Shown here: positions 16,850 through 26,439 of the stretch, one piece after another | How the letters are laid out: each line of letters begins with the position of its first letter | How positions within the stretch are numbered: the stretch's first letter is position 1 | DNA from: M3007 sp964646615 | Lineage (GTDB): Bacteria; Bacteroidota; Bacteroidia; Chitinophagales; Saprospiraceae | Direction of reading: 5' to 3' | Assembly (NCBI GenBank): GCA_964646615.1 | Contig: CAZYEV010000034.1 | Location: forward strand, 1 to 64,000 | Length of the DNA stretch: 64,000 nt | Position numbers and translations under genes: made by a program | The notes under the pieces: model-generated | Databases searched by the model: none | The model's input: the letters and a program-made list of their open reading frames with translations, nothing else | What the model was told of the DNA's origin: nothing

Positions 16850-17752
16850 TTATCGCCTGAAGATGTTGGCCAGCGCGTCTTCTAATTGTGGGTGCTGAAA
16901 AGCGAAGCCCGCCTGTCGGATTTTCGCCGCCGATACGCGGGTGCTGTTGAGCACGACGTCGGCCATTTCGCCCAGTATCAGGCGCAGGGCAAAGGCGGGG
17001 GCAGGCACAGGGATGGCCCAGCGGCTCATGGCGCGCGCGGTGGCCTGTACTAATTCGCGATTGCGCACCGGGTGAGGCGCCACGGCGTTGTAGATGCCTT
17101 CGGCGTGCGGGTTTTCGATGGCCCACAGGAACATGCGACAAACATCGTCGCGGTGAATCCACGAGTACCAGGCCTGCCCATCGGCGAAGTAGGCGCCAAT
17201 GCCGAAGCGCAGCGGTCGAATGATCTCGCGCAGGGCGCCGCCCGATTGTTCGAGCACGATGCCGATGCGGAAAGCGACGGTGCGGATACCCGAGGCGCTA
17301 ATGGTCTCGGTAGCGCGCTCCCACTCGATGGTAGAGATACTCAGAAAACCCTGGTCGGCGGGTGGATCATCTTCCGTCATCCAGCGCTCGCCGGAGTTGC
17401 CGTAGAAGCCAATGGCAGAAGCAGCCAGATAGGCTTCGGGCGAATGCTGGAGCCGTTGGAAAGCACCGAGCAAGACACGCGCGCTTTCCACGCGGCTGGC
17501 AATGATGAGCTGTTTGCGCGCGGGCGTCCAGCGCTTTTCGGCAATGCCCGCACCGGCCAGATTGATGACCACATCGGCGCCCTGCACGGCGGCATCGTCT
17601 ATTCGACCGGCAGTGGGGTCCCAGGCGTAATGGTGCGGGGCGCTCGGCGTGCGCGTCAGCAAACGGACGCTGTAGCCCTGTGCTTGCAGCATTTCAACCA
17701 ATCGGACGCCGATAAAGCCGCTACCACCGGCGACAAGGATCGTTTTTCCCAT
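16850..17752 (-). CDS. TIGR01777-family NAD(P)-dependent epimerase/dehydratase-like protein
   Basis: 300 residues. The Rossmann motif is at the N terminus (ILVAGGSGFIGVRLVEML), followed by VVINLAGAGIAEKRW and SAIGFYGNSGE, both diagnostic of TIGR01777 (SDR39U1, YfcH-like), and a C-terminal DUF1731-like part (VVLNSTRVSAAKIRQAGF, QHPQLEDAL). Biochemical role not known. It starts 18 bases after lipA ends, so the two are one transcript. Confidence 0.92.
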   Translation of the reverse strand: MGKTILVAGGSGFIGVRLVEMLQAQGYSVRLLTRTPSAPHHYAWDPTAGRIDDAAVQGADVVINLAGAGIAEKRWTPARKQLIIASRVESARVLLGAFQRLQHSPEAYLAASAIGFYGNSGERWMTEDDPPADQGFLSISTIEWERATETISASGIRTVAFRIGIVLEQSGGALREIIRPLRFGIGAYFADGQAWYSWIHRDDVCRMFLWAIENPHAEGIYNAVAPHPVRNRELVQATARAMSRWAIPVPAPAFALRLILGEMADVVLNSTRVSAAKIRQAGFAFQHPQLEDALANIFRR

Positions 17753-17770
17753 AAAAATGACAGCACTCGC

Positions 17771-18649
17771 TTAAAAGACATGCCGCTCCGCATGATAGCT
17801 GGAGCGCACCAATGGCCCGCTTTCCACGTACTTAAAGCCTTTGGCTAAGCCGACCTCTCTGTATTCAGCAAACACGTCGGGATGCACGAATTCGGCCACG
17901 TCTAAGTGCATCTTCGTGGGCTGCAGGTACTGCCCGATGGTCAGGATGTCGCAGCCGTTTTCCAGAAGGTCGTCCATCAGCTGGAAAACCTCCTCTTTGG
18001 TTTCGCCCAGACCGACCATGATGCCGCTTTTGGTGCGTTTGCCGTAGGCTTTGATGCGGCGTATTTGTTCTAAACTGCGCTCGTACTTAGCCTGTGGGCG
18101 CACTTTTCGGTAGAGGCTGCGCACGGTTTCCATGTTATGGCTGACCACTTCCTGGCCGGCGCTGATCATGCGTTCGAGGGCCTCCCAGTTGGCCTTGGTG
18201 TCGGGGATGAGCGTTTCGATGGTGGTTTCGGGGCAACGCTCTTTGACGGCGCGCACGGTACGATACCAGATTTCGGCGCCGCGGTCTTTGAGTTCATCGC
18301 GATTGACAGAGGTGATAACGGCGTGCTTGACGCGCATGAGCCAGATGGCCTCGGCCACGCGGCGCGGTTCGTCCTCGTCGTATTCGGTGGGCCGCCCGGT
18401 CTTGACGGCGCAGAAGGAGCACGAGCGCGTGCACACATTGCCCAGGATCATGAAGGTGGCCGTACCGGCGCCCCAACATTCGCCCATGTTGGGGCAATTG
18501 CCGCTCTGGCAGATGGTATGCAGCTGAAACTCGTCCACAATGCTGCGCACCATGCGGTAATTTTCACCCATGGGCAGGCGCACCTTGAGCCATTCGGGCC
18601 GTTTGGCGCGCGCAGGTGGGGTATCGCTGACGATGGGAAGTTCGAGCAT
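17771..18649 (-). CDS. lipA: Lipoyl synthase
   Basis: 292 residues, normal for LipA. A radical-SAM enzyme that inserts two sulphurs into octanoyl groups on lipoyl-dependent enzymes. The auxiliary cluster cysteines are C47, C52, C58 (CQSGNCPNMGEC) and the radical-SAM cysteines C73, C77, C80 (CTRSCSFC). The C-terminal RSSYHAE serine ligand motif is present. A near-match to the -7 box (TACCTTAG) lies about 45 bases upstream. Confidence 0.97.
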   Translation of the reverse strand: MLELPIVSDTPPARAKRPEWLKVRLPMGENYRMVRSIVDEFQLHTICQSGNCPNMGECWGAGTATFMILGNVCTRSCSFCAVKTGRPTEYDEDEPRRVAEAIWLMRVKHAVITSVNRDELKDRGAEIWYRTVRAVKERCPETTIETLIPDTKANWEALERMISAGQEVVSHNMETVRSLYRKVRPQAKYERSLEQIRRIKAYGKRTKSGIMVGLGETKEEVFQLMDDLLENGCDILTIGQYLQPTKMHLDVAEFVHPDVFAEYREVGLAKGFKYVESGPLVRSSYHAERHVF

Positions 18650-18819
18650 GGGCTGGGCAGGTATTCGGCAGGTGTGGTTGTTTTTTTGCGCTAAGGTACG
18701 CGGCTTTGAACGGTTCTGCCGGAAAAGGCCACTGGTTACGCCTCTGGCTTCAAAGCCGCAACGCCCTTAAACGCGCCGAGGGATGGAATGGTTGGCAATG
18801 GTGTCAGGTCAAATGATCA

Positions 18820-19941
18820 CTACTTCCGCAGCGGCTTGATGAGCGTCCCCGACTTCATTCTCGGCTCAAAATAAGTGCTTTTGGGCGGCAGGGTTTCACC
18901 GGCGTCGGCAATGCGCATCATGTCGTCGAAAGCGACCGGATGGAGCACGAAGCCGATGCGTTCGGGGTGCTGGCCGACGGCCTTTCGGATGCCTTTAAGG
19001 CCTTTGGTCCCTTCGACGTAAGTAATGCGGGTATCGGTGCGCACGTCCTGGATGCCGAGGATGCCCTGCAGGATGTATTCGTTGAGCAACGAGACGTCGA
19101 GCAGTGCGGGCAGTGGGTTGTTGCGCTGGGCGTGCTGGAGCAGCTCAGGTCGCCATTGGAGGCGGTACCAGTGGTCGCGGAAGAGCATTTTCATTTCGTA
19201 CTTGTGCCGCGGCTTTCTGGGGTGCTCTACGTACTGAATGGTGCACAGATGCCCCAACTGGCGGAAGAACACCTCAGGCTGCAGGCCGTTTAGCCCTTCG
19301 ACGACCCGATTGTAGTCTAAGATATCGAGCTGATCGGTGGCGAAATAGGCGCAGAAGAGGCGCCCGAAGTCCATGTCTGGGTGTTGCGCTTGCTGTTGGC
19401 GCAGGAGGGCAACGGTGGAGGTGCGGTGGTGCCCGTCGGCGATATAGACATCTGGGACTTGCTGAGCGAAGAGTTGTTGCAGGTACCGGATTTGGTCGGC
19501 GTCGTTGAGCATCCAGGCGCGGTGGGTTTGCCGTTCGTCGGCGAAGTGGACGGTGAAGAGCGGTTCGTGGGTTTCGATGAAGTTTCGCATCCAGGCGTTC
19601 AGGGCAGGCACTGGGGGGAAGGTGAGCAGCACAGGTTTAAGGATGGCACCCCAGCGCAGCAGGAGCTCTTGCTGGCGCAGTTCGCGTTCGCTCAGGGTGC
19701 GTTCGTGTTTTTTGACCTTTCCTTTGTGGAAGTCATCCAGGTCGTTGGCGGCGATGATGCCGGTGTGGGTGCGATGGGCGGTTTGGATTTGATAGACAAA
19801 AATGGCCGGCTGCTCTACCTGCGTCAACAGTTGGTCGCGCTGATAATCTAAAAAGGCGTGTTTGGCGTTGGCGCAGAAATCGTCGGGAGAGGCGATGCGC
19901 TCAAAGATGGGGTAGATGGCCCGGAAAGGGTGAATGTGCAT
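18820..19941 (-). CDS. DUF1015-family protein
   Basis: 373 residues from ATG 19941 (MHIHPFRAIYP), where this family normally begins; the frame extends 26 codons further but runs over a near-promoter (TACTTTTA on the minus strand at 19967-19974). Conserved DUF1015 motifs are visible: VYIADGHHRTSTVALL, FCAYFATDQLDILDYNRV and the late YVEG. The family is often linked to serine/phosphoserine metabolism genes but has no proven activity. Confidence 0.85.
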   Translation of the reverse strand: MHIHPFRAIYPIFERIASPDDFCANAKHAFLDYQRDQLLTQVEQPAIFVYQIQTAHRTHTGIIAANDLDDFHKGKVKKHERTLSERELRQQELLLRWGAILKPVLLTFPPVPALNAWMRNFIETHEPLFTVHFADERQTHRAWMLNDADQIRYLQQLFAQQVPDVYIADGHHRTSTVALLRQQQAQHPDMDFGRLFCAYFATDQLDILDYNRVVEGLNGLQPEVFFRQLGHLCTIQYVEHPRKPRHKYEMKMLFRDHWYRLQWRPELLQHAQRNNPLPALLDVSLLNEYILQGILGIQDVRTDTRITYVEGTKGLKGIRKAVGQHPERIGFVLHPVAFDDMMRIADAGETLPPKSTYFEPRMKSGTLIKPLRK

Positions 19942-20065
19942 AAGCGTTTCTGCCAGATTAGGCGGGTAAAAGTACTGGCATTGGCTTTTTACTGCGGGCA
20001 TTCGAGAAGAAATTTTCACTTTTGAGCCTCACTTCAGCCACAGGTGTAAAAACCGGGTTTTGGTC

Positions 20066-21691
20066 ATGAAATTTCCCGCATTTTTGGTTGTATGTCTGGC
20101 CTGTTTGGGTCTTGCTTCGATGCTTCCGGCCCAATCAGTAGCCGAGTTGAGAGCGAACTTGCGCAAGGCGCAGACAAAGAACGAGCGCATGCAACTCAGC
20201 TACGATCTGGCCCAGGCGCTGGTGAACGCGCGCAACTTTGCCGAGGCTTCCGACCTGGCGTATCAGGCCTACGAATTAGCCATCCAGCTGAACGAAAAGC
20301 GCATGGCCTCCGACGCCATCCTGCTCAGCGGCGATGCCCAATACCGCCGAAAGAAGTACCCGGAGGCTTCCTCCCGCTTGCTCGAGGCCTGGAATACCGC
20401 CCGCAACTACGGACACCGTGACGTCGCCCTGGCTGCCGCCGAAAGGCTGATGAACATCAGCAAAGAGCAAAAAAACTTTCAGGAGGCCCTCAAATGGAGC
20501 CAGGAAATGATTGCATATCTGCAGGAAAATACCGGCAGGGGTGCTACCAGTGGCGATGCCGCCCGCCGCTTAGAAAGCCAGATAGCCACCTTAGAGGCCG
20601 AAAACCGGAGCCTGAAAGAGCAAATCGCTCAACTGACCGGTAAAACCCAGGAAATAGAGACCACGTATAAACAGCAAATACAACAGGTACAGACCCTCTC
20701 GCAGCAGGAATTAGGCAAGCGCGAAGCCGAAATTTCGGAAACCCGACGACAGGCCGACTCCTTAGAAAAAGTCAAAAACCGCCTGCTGAAAACGATGACG
20801 GAAAGCCAGATGCTCGACTCTATGATTAAAGCCCAGCAGGAGCGCGAAATTCAAAAACAAAAGGCTATCGCCGCCCAACTGGAAGTGGAGCGCCAGAGGT
20901 CGGAGGCAGCCCGCAACTTGCTGCTCGTCATTTCAGCCGTTATTCTGATTATTGCAGCATTGCTCTTTATGCTTTATCAGAGCAAGCAGCGCACGGCAAA
21001 AGAGCTGGCCAAAAAAAATAAAACCATCGAAGAAGAGCGACAGCGCAGTGAGGAACTGCTACTCAATATTCTGCCCCCTGCTATCGCCCAGGAGTTGAAA
21101 GTACAAAAAAGAGTAGCTCCTCGAAAGCATGAGGACGCTACTGTTATGTTCGTGGACTTTGTCGGTTTCACCCATGTGGCCGAGCGATTGACTCCAGAGC
21201 AGCTGGTGGAAGAAATAGACCACTGTTTCAGGACGTTCGACCACATTATTGGGCAATATCGCATTGAAAAAATCAAGACCGTGGGCGATGCCTACATCTG
21301 CGCCAGTGGTCTGTTATCAGACAAGAACGCCAGCCCATCCGATATGGTGAAGGCGGCCTTGCAGATTCAGGACTTCTTGCTCCATCGCAAAGCGGAACGC
21401 ATGGCTCAGGGCTTGCCTTACTTTGAAGCGCGCGTCGGCATCCACACTGGCCCGGTCGTGGCCGGCGTGGTGGGTGAAAAGAAGTTTGCCTATGACATCT
21501 GGGGCGACACCGTCAACATTGCCGCTCGCGTGGAAGAGGCCTGCGAGCCAGGGCGCGTTAACGTCAGCGAAAGCGCCTACTGGAAAGCCAAATATGAATT
21601 TGAGTGGCATCCCCGCGGCCTCATCTCCGCTAAAAATAAGGCACCTATGGAGATGTTTTATGTAACCGGCGTGCGCGATATGAAGTACTGA
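20066..21691 (+). CDS. Membrane-anchored class III adenylate cyclase with TPR/coiled-coil sensor
   Basis: 541 residues from ATG 20066. Signal peptide (to about residue 22), a TPR-like helical periplasmic part (about 25-165), a long coiled coil (about 170-280), one membrane helix (LLLVISAVILIIAALLFMLY), then a cytoplasmic cyclase domain (about 335-540). Metal aspartates are in MFVDFVGFT and KTVGDAYICASG. The lysine in KIKTVGD and the aspartate in YDIWGDTVNIAARVE predict ATP rather than GTP, and the transition-state Asn/Arg (NIAARVE) are present. It would make cAMP in response to an external or membrane cue. A CACTTTTG near-promoter lies at 20017-20024. Confidence 0.92.
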   Translation: MKFPAFLVVCLACLGLASMLPAQSVAELRANLRKAQTKNERMQLSYDLAQALVNARNFAEASDLAYQAYELAIQLNEKRMASDAILLSGDAQYRRKKYPEASSRLLEAWNTARNYGHRDVALAAAERLMNISKEQKNFQEALKWSQEMIAYLQENTGRGATSGDAARRLESQIATLEAENRSLKEQIAQLTGKTQEIETTYKQQIQQVQTLSQQELGKREAEISETRRQADSLEKVKNRLLKTMTESQMLDSMIKAQQEREIQKQKAIAAQLEVERQRSEAARNLLLVISAVILIIAALLFMLYQSKQRTAKELAKKNKTIEEERQRSEELLLNILPPAIAQELKVQKRVAPRKHEDATVMFVDFVGFTHVAERLTPEQLVEEIDHCFRTFDHIIGQYRIEKIKTVGDAYICASGLLSDKNASPSDMVKAALQIQDFLLHRKAERMAQGLPYFEARVGIHTGPVVAGVVGEKKFAYDIWGDTVNIAARVEEACEPGRVNVSESAYWKAKYEFEWHPRGLISAKNKAPMEMFYVTGVRDMKY

Positions 21692-21693
21692 AA

Positions 21694-21733
21694 ACGCCCT
21701 TTCGAGGTCCCTGTCAGACCTCCGAAAGGGCGT
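21694..21733. terminator. Bidirectional terminator
   Basis: ACGCCCTTTCGAGGT pairs with ACCTCCGAAAGGGCGT (one bulged base) around a nine-base loop, between the convergent cyclase and DUF4920 genes. Confidence 0.75.
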
Positions 21734-21752
21734 CAAGTAGGCCAATAGGCCC

Positions 21753-22250
21753 TTAATTTTTCAACACCAGTACTCCGGCAGCCTCGAAAGCCACTTCGCG
21801 AAGCGGTTCGGTAATGCCAGCAATTTCGTCGGGCGACTTGCCAGCATCCTCGGCGTAGTGGCGCAGCTCCTCTACAGAGGTTTCGGAGATGTACGCAAAG
21901 CCGTCAATAATAACGCGCTTGCCAGCCAGATCTTTGGGCATAAAGAAAGCGTAGTCTTTGAACGTTACGCGCATTTCGGGCAGGTCGGTGCCCTCGGCGA
22001 CGATGGTCATCCAGCAGCCCTTCTTCTGGCAGACTTCACCTACGCGACCGATGATTTTGACGGGCAAAGAGTCTCGATCGCCCATTCGCGCGGCCAGTTC
22101 TGTGTAAGGAATAGCGCCGTCCGGCGTGGTCGGAGCGCCAAAACTTTGCTCCACTTCAGGCGCCTGGGCATTGCCCGAGTTGGAAGGTTGCTGCCCACAC
22201 GCCGAAAGCAACGCGACAACAGATGCGAAAAAAAGGATTTTTTTGAGCAT
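21753..22250 (-). CDS. DUF4920-domain lipoprotein
   Basis: 165 residues. The signal peptide ends in the lipobox LSAC (lipidated C18), giving a membrane lipoprotein. The rest is an OB-like domain: VKIIGRVGEVCQKKGCWMTIV, with a CxxxxC pair that could be redox-active or metal-binding, then MRVTFKDYAFFMPKDLAGKRVIIDG and a C-terminal FEAAGVLVLK. Function unknown. Confidence 0.87.
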   Translation of the reverse strand: MLKKILFFASVVALLSACGQQPSNSGNAQAPEVEQSFGAPTTPDGAIPYTELAARMGDRDSLPVKIIGRVGEVCQKKGCWMTIVAEGTDLPEMRVTFKDYAFFMPKDLAGKRVIIDGFAYISETSVEELRHYAEDAGKSPDEIAGITEPLREVAFEAAGVLVLKN

Positions 22251-22306
22251 GGCCTGCTTGTTTAAAAATTTGAAAATCAGTGATAAAGGTGTTTCTTAGC
22301 CGAACG

Positions 22307-22314
22307 CAAAGGTA
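22307..22314 (-). promoter_or_regulatory. Promoter -7 box of DUF4920 gene
   Basis: Minus-strand TACCTTTG fits TAnnTTTG, 57 bases upstream of the ATG. No clear -33 element. Confidence 0.65.
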
Positions 22315-22515
22315 CAGCGCAAGGCACTACGTAGCGCATCTGGCACAGTATTCGGAAAAACAGCGATGTTGCCCGTACACGTGTCGGCTCAAACGCTTTT
22401 ACGACCTTCGCACCTCGAGGCCCAGGTGCATGGCCTTTAATCTTTGCTTAACAGTATTTGCACCCTTCTCACGTTTTAATGTTCGTTTTAACCATCCATC
22501 CAAAATCGCACTCCT

Positions 22516-24030
22516 ATGAAGGGTCTTATTTTGTTCATCCTCCCGCCGCTTGCCCTGTTGATGGGCATGTCCCAAAATCTCTCCGCCCAGTGTGTTGAGG
22601 GCGATTGCTTCAATGGTGTAGGCACCTACGTATTTAAAAATGGCGACCGCTACGTCGGCAAATGGCAGGCCGGCCAGCCGCATGGACAGGGCACTTACTA
22701 CTTTGCCTCTAAAGAACGCTACGAAGGCGAATTTAAATTCGGTAAGTTTGACGGTCAGGGCACCATGTACTACCCCGACAATGCTTACTATACTGGCAGC
22801 TGGAAAGAGAATAAGAAGAATGGCCAGGGTCGGCTGGTACATCGGAATGGCCAGGTAGAAGAAGGCATCTGGGTAGCCGGCAAGCTCCAGACGCGGGCCA
22901 GCAGCACTGCCTCGCCTGCGAATGGTGCCGCAAATACCTCTGCGAACACGTCTTCTACTACGGCCAATACCGCGAATAACACCGGTCGCAACAACATTGC
23001 CGGGCTGCGCAACTGCAATACCACTTTCTGCCGCAGCGGAACGGGCTACTACGACTATCCCGACGGTTCGCGCTGGATAGGCGAGTTTCAAAATGGCGTG
23101 CCATTGGGCAAAGGCATCTGCTACTACGCCAGCGGCGACCGCTACGAAGGCCAATGGGCCAATGGCGCCCCGAACGGGCAGGGGGTGCTTTACTCAGGCC
23201 GCCGCGCTACCGGTGCCGTATGGGTCAACGGCCACGTCATGCACGAGCTGGCCTCAGAAGAGGTCTTGCCCAACAACCCGGTGCGGGTAGAGGCTACCCA
23301 GGGCGTCAAGATTTACGCCGTTGTAGTAGGTGTAGGGCGTTACACCGCTATGCCCTCACTGCGCTACACCGACGACGACGCCTACCGCTTTTACTCCTTC
23401 CTCAAAAGCCCCGAAGGCGGCGCTTTGCCCGACGACCAGATTGTCGTGCTGGTGGACGAAAACGCCACGCGCGAAAACATCCTGCGCGCCATGCGCCAGT
23501 ACTTCCTCAAGGCTGATAAAAACGACGTCATCCTCTTCTTCTTCAGCGGGCACGGCCTCGAAGGCTGCTTCCTGCCTGTGGACTACGACGGTTTCAACAA
23601 CAAACTGCGCCACGAGGAAATCAAGCAAATCCTGCTGCAAAGCCAGGCCAAGCACAAACTGTGCATCGCCGACGCCTGCCACAGCGGTACACTCAACTAC
23701 GGACTGGCAGCCAAAGGGCCAGCACCGGTGTCGCTCAGCCGCTACTACCAGGCCTTTGAGGAGTCCACGGGAGGCATTGCCCTGCTCATGTCCTCTAAAG
23801 GTGAAGAATTATCGTTGGAAGACCACGGTTTGCGCCAGGGGGTGTTCACCTATTATTTATTGCGCGGCATGCGGGGCGAAGCCAATGCCAACAGCGACAA
23901 CATTATCACCATTCGCGAGTTGTACAGCTACGTGCGCGTCAAAGTGCGCGAATACACGGCCAACGTCCAGAACCCAGTGCTCACTGGTGCCTTCGACGAC
24001 AATATGCCCGTAGCATTTTACCGGTTTTAA
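22516..24030 (+). CDS. Exported MORN-repeat protein with C-terminal caspase-like (C14) domain
   Basis: 504 residues with a signal peptide to about residue 25. Two MORN-repeat blocks (about 33-123 and 175-240; motifs such as GDRYVGKWQAGQPHGQGTYY) are split by a Thr/Ser/Ala/Asn-rich linker (125-162). Residues about 264-500 form a caspase-like peptidase with catalytic H346 in FFFSGHGLEG and C388 in ADACHSG, both intact. MORN repeats bind lipids or peptidoglycan-like partners in other proteins; here they could tether the protease at the envelope (inference). The next gene begins 16 bases later. Confidence 0.92.
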   Translation: MKGLILFILPPLALLMGMSQNLSAQCVEGDCFNGVGTYVFKNGDRYVGKWQAGQPHGQGTYYFASKERYEGEFKFGKFDGQGTMYYPDNAYYTGSWKENKKNGQGRLVHRNGQVEEGIWVAGKLQTRASSTASPANGAANTSANTSSTTANTANNTGRNNIAGLRNCNTTFCRSGTGYYDYPDGSRWIGEFQNGVPLGKGICYYASGDRYEGQWANGAPNGQGVLYSGRRATGAVWVNGHVMHELASEEVLPNNPVRVEATQGVKIYAVVVGVGRYTAMPSLRYTDDDAYRFYSFLKSPEGGALPDDQIVVLVDENATRENILRAMRQYFLKADKNDVILFFFSGHGLEGCFLPVDYDGFNNKLRHEEIKQILLQSQAKHKLCIADACHSGTLNYGLAAKGPAPVSLSRYYQAFEESTGGIALLMSSKGEELSLEDHGLRQGVFTYYLLRGMRGEANANSDNIITIRELYSYVRVKVREYTANVQNPVLTGAFDDNMPVAFYRF

Positions 24031-24046
24031 ATGACTTCAGTTTGCC

Positions 24047-24715
24047 ATGGCGTACCTGCCCGCTCAGCGCCTGCGCCTGTATCGGAACTTCAAAGCGATT
24101 GATGCCGCGGACTACCACGGCATCATTCGCTATTTTGAACAACACGAAGACGAACTGCGCACGCTGGACGACAGCGAGTATTTCGACTGCGCTTATACCT
24201 ACACCGAGGCGCTATGCTCCGTAGGGCTATATGGGCAAGCCATCGTCATGCTGGACCATCTGATTGAACAGGTTATCCTGCAAAACATGACCCATTGGGG
24301 CGGGCAGGATATTCTGGCGCGGCTGCTCTCGTGCAAAGCCGAAGCACTGGTGCAGCAGCGGCAATGGCCTGCCGCCGAGCATGTGCTGCGCGAGTACCTC
24401 AAGCTCTACCCTTCCAATCGTTCGGGGTGGCAGCTGTTGCGCAAATGCCTGCTCCATCAGCGTCCGCCCTGGCTGAAGCGCGCGTGGGCCGTTTGCATGG
24501 GCCTCGTCTTCGCTGCCCTGGCCGTAGCCGCCGCCGAACTGTTTGTGGTGCGGCCTTTCTTTCGTCTCTACGACGATGTAGCCCTGGCGCTCCAACACCT
24601 TCTTACCGGCCTGGCGCTCGGTGTCGCCTTAGGCGCTGAAGGTTTGCACTGGTACCACTGCCGCCAAAACGTGCGTATCTTCGCCCACCAAACCCGGGCG
24701 CGAAACAAGCGCTAA
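24047..24715 (+). CDS. TPR-like protein with C-terminal membrane hairpin
   Basis: 222 residues, family not recognised. Residues 1-135 are paired helices of TPR type (AYTYTEALCSVGLYGQAIVML, LLSCKAEALVQQRQWPAAEHVL, EYLKLYPSNRSGW). Two hydrophobic helices follow (AVCMGLVFAALAVAAAELFVV and LLTGLALGVALGAE), then a basic end. It is 16 bases after the MORN-caspase gene and 60 before the histidine kinase, so all three may share a transcript. A role as a cytoplasmic or membrane partner of the caspase is only a guess. Confidence 0.7.
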   Translation: MAYLPAQRLRLYRNFKAIDAADYHGIIRYFEQHEDELRTLDDSEYFDCAYTYTEALCSVGLYGQAIVMLDHLIEQVILQNMTHWGGQDILARLLSCKAEALVQQRQWPAAEHVLREYLKLYPSNRSGWQLLRKCLLHQRPPWLKRAWAVCMGLVFAALAVAAAELFVVRPFFRLYDDVALALQHLLTGLALGVALGAEGLHWYHCRQNVRIFAHQTRARNKR

Positions 24716-24775
24716 AACGCCGCCAAACCTGGATACCCACCACCGGCGGCGCGCCTTTGCCCGTTCGCAAGCAAC

Positions 24776-26263
24776 ATGAACCCACTGCGCATCCGACTCA
24801 TCATCGGCATGATGACCGCCGCCCTCATCGGCATCATCTGCATGCAAATCTATTGGATAGGCTGGAACATCCGCCTCAACGAAGAGCAGTTCGATAAAAA
24901 CGTCTATGCCATCCTCAACCGCGTCGCCGATAAAATCGAATACTACGAGGACATCACCGCACTGGAAGTGTTGAGGGCCACTTTTAAGTCCTCCTCCGAC
25001 TTCAACCGCAATCTGCGCCGCGCCGCCCAATACTTCGAGAGCGGCCAGGCTACCCGGCGCATTGCCCGTACCGATAGCCTGCCCGACTTTGCCGGCGACC
25101 CGGCTCGTTCCTTTGAAGACCACACCACCCTGTGGGAGTACATGAAAGTCAGCCAACTGGTGGACTCCCGCCCGCTGGCCGAGCGCGTTCCGCTTGACCT
25201 GCTCGACCAGTCGCTGCGCGAAGAACTCCGCAGCCGCGGCATTGATGCCCCTTACCAGTACGGCGTCTATTCCAAGGCCCGCAGCAGCTTTGTCATTATG
25301 AACGGTTACTACGTCGTTACCGAAAACACGCCTCATCTCATGGCCAAAGGCGCCACGTCGCTCTACAACTCCCCTTATCGCGTTGCTCTATTCCCTAAAG
25401 ACGTCGAGTCGCCGGGCTATTTAGCCATTTACTTCCCTGACCGCACCCGCTTAGTACTCGGCTCCGTCTGGCAAAGCCTGGTGCTTTCTATTATTTTTAC
25501 CGGCATTATCCTTTTCTCCTTCTGGTACACTATCCAGGTCATTTACCGACAGAAGAAACTGTCGGAGATGAAGACGGACTTCATCAATAATATGACCCAC
25601 GAGTTCAAAACCCCGATTGCCACCATTTCGCTGGCGACCGATAGTATCGTTAGCCCTATGGTCATTCAGGATCCTGAGCGCATTCGGCGCTTTGCTGAAA
25701 TCATTCGCCAGGAAAACCGCCGCATGAACAGCCAGGTCGAGCGCGTGTTGCAAATTGCGCAGCTGGACCGCAACGAAATACAACTCCGCATCGCCGAAGT
25801 CAACCTGCATGCCCTCATCCAGCAGGCCGCCGAAAACTTCAGCCTTCAGGTGGAAAAACGCGAAGGGGCACTCAAGCTCGACCTGCAGGCCACGCGGCCT
25901 ATCGTCCAGGGCGATGCCACGCACTTAGCCAACGTCATCCACAACCTGCTCGACAACGCCAACAAGTACAGCCCGGAAAAACCCGACATCACCGTCCGCA
26001 CGCGCGACCTGCCCCACGGCGGTGTGGCCATTACTGTCGAAGACAAGGGCATCGGCATCAGCAAGGAAGCCCGCAAGCACATCTTTGACAAGTTCTACCG
26101 CGTCCACACAGGCAACCTCCACGACGTCAAAGGCTTTGGCCTGGGCCTCAGCTACGTCAAAGCCATTGTGGAAGCCCACAAAGGCTCCGTAGAGGTACGC
26201 AGCGAGGTCGGCAAGGGAAGCGCGTTTACCGTGGTGCTGCCGCCCTCGAAAGGTGAAAAATGA
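24776..26263 (+). CDS. Sensor histidine kinase
   Basis: 495 residues. Membrane helices at about 8-30 and 233-255 enclose a 200-residue periplasmic sensor region without a named domain. The phospho-acceptor is H275 in MTHEFKTPIATIS, followed by the ATPase motifs HNLLDNANKYSPE (N box), VEDKGIGIS (G1), FDKFYRV (F box) and GFGLGLSYVKAI (G2). The layout resembles Bacteroidota RprX-type kinases. Its partner is the regulator at 26440, which has its own promoter. Confidence 0.93.
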   Translation: MNPLRIRLIIGMMTAALIGIICMQIYWIGWNIRLNEEQFDKNVYAILNRVADKIEYYEDITALEVLRATFKSSSDFNRNLRRAAQYFESGQATRRIARTDSLPDFAGDPARSFEDHTTLWEYMKVSQLVDSRPLAERVPLDLLDQSLREELRSRGIDAPYQYGVYSKARSSFVIMNGYYVVTENTPHLMAKGATSLYNSPYRVALFPKDVESPGYLAIYFPDRTRLVLGSVWQSLVLSIIFTGIILFSFWYTIQVIYRQKKLSEMKTDFINNMTHEFKTPIATISLATDSIVSPMVIQDPERIRRFAEIIRQENRRMNSQVERVLQIAQLDRNEIQLRIAEVNLHALIQQAAENFSLQVEKREGALKLDLQATRPIVQGDATHLANVIHNLLDNANKYSPEKPDITVRTRDLPHGGVAITVEDKGIGISKEARKHIFDKFYRVHTGNLHDVKGFGLGLSYVKAIVEAHKGSVEVRSEVGKGSAFTVVLPPSKGEK

Positions 26264-26391
26264 AACGCGAAAGATGGCCGGCTGCCATTGGGCTTTGCCG
26301 AGTCGGGGGTGAATTTTTCACCGAATAGCCCATGCAGGTGCAAAAACGATGGAAACCGCCGGCCCGCCCACGCCGAAAAAGCGTTTTGCGC

Positions 26392-26399
26392 TAAGTTTG
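26392..26399 (+). promoter_or_regulatory. Promoter -7 box of response regulator
   Basis: TAAGTTTG fits TAnnTTTG, 40 bases before the ATG at 26440, within the 176-base gap after the kinase gene. Confidence 0.6.
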
Positions 26400-26439
26400 C
26401 GGCATCTATTGTCAGACCAACCATCCCTCTGCCGCTACT

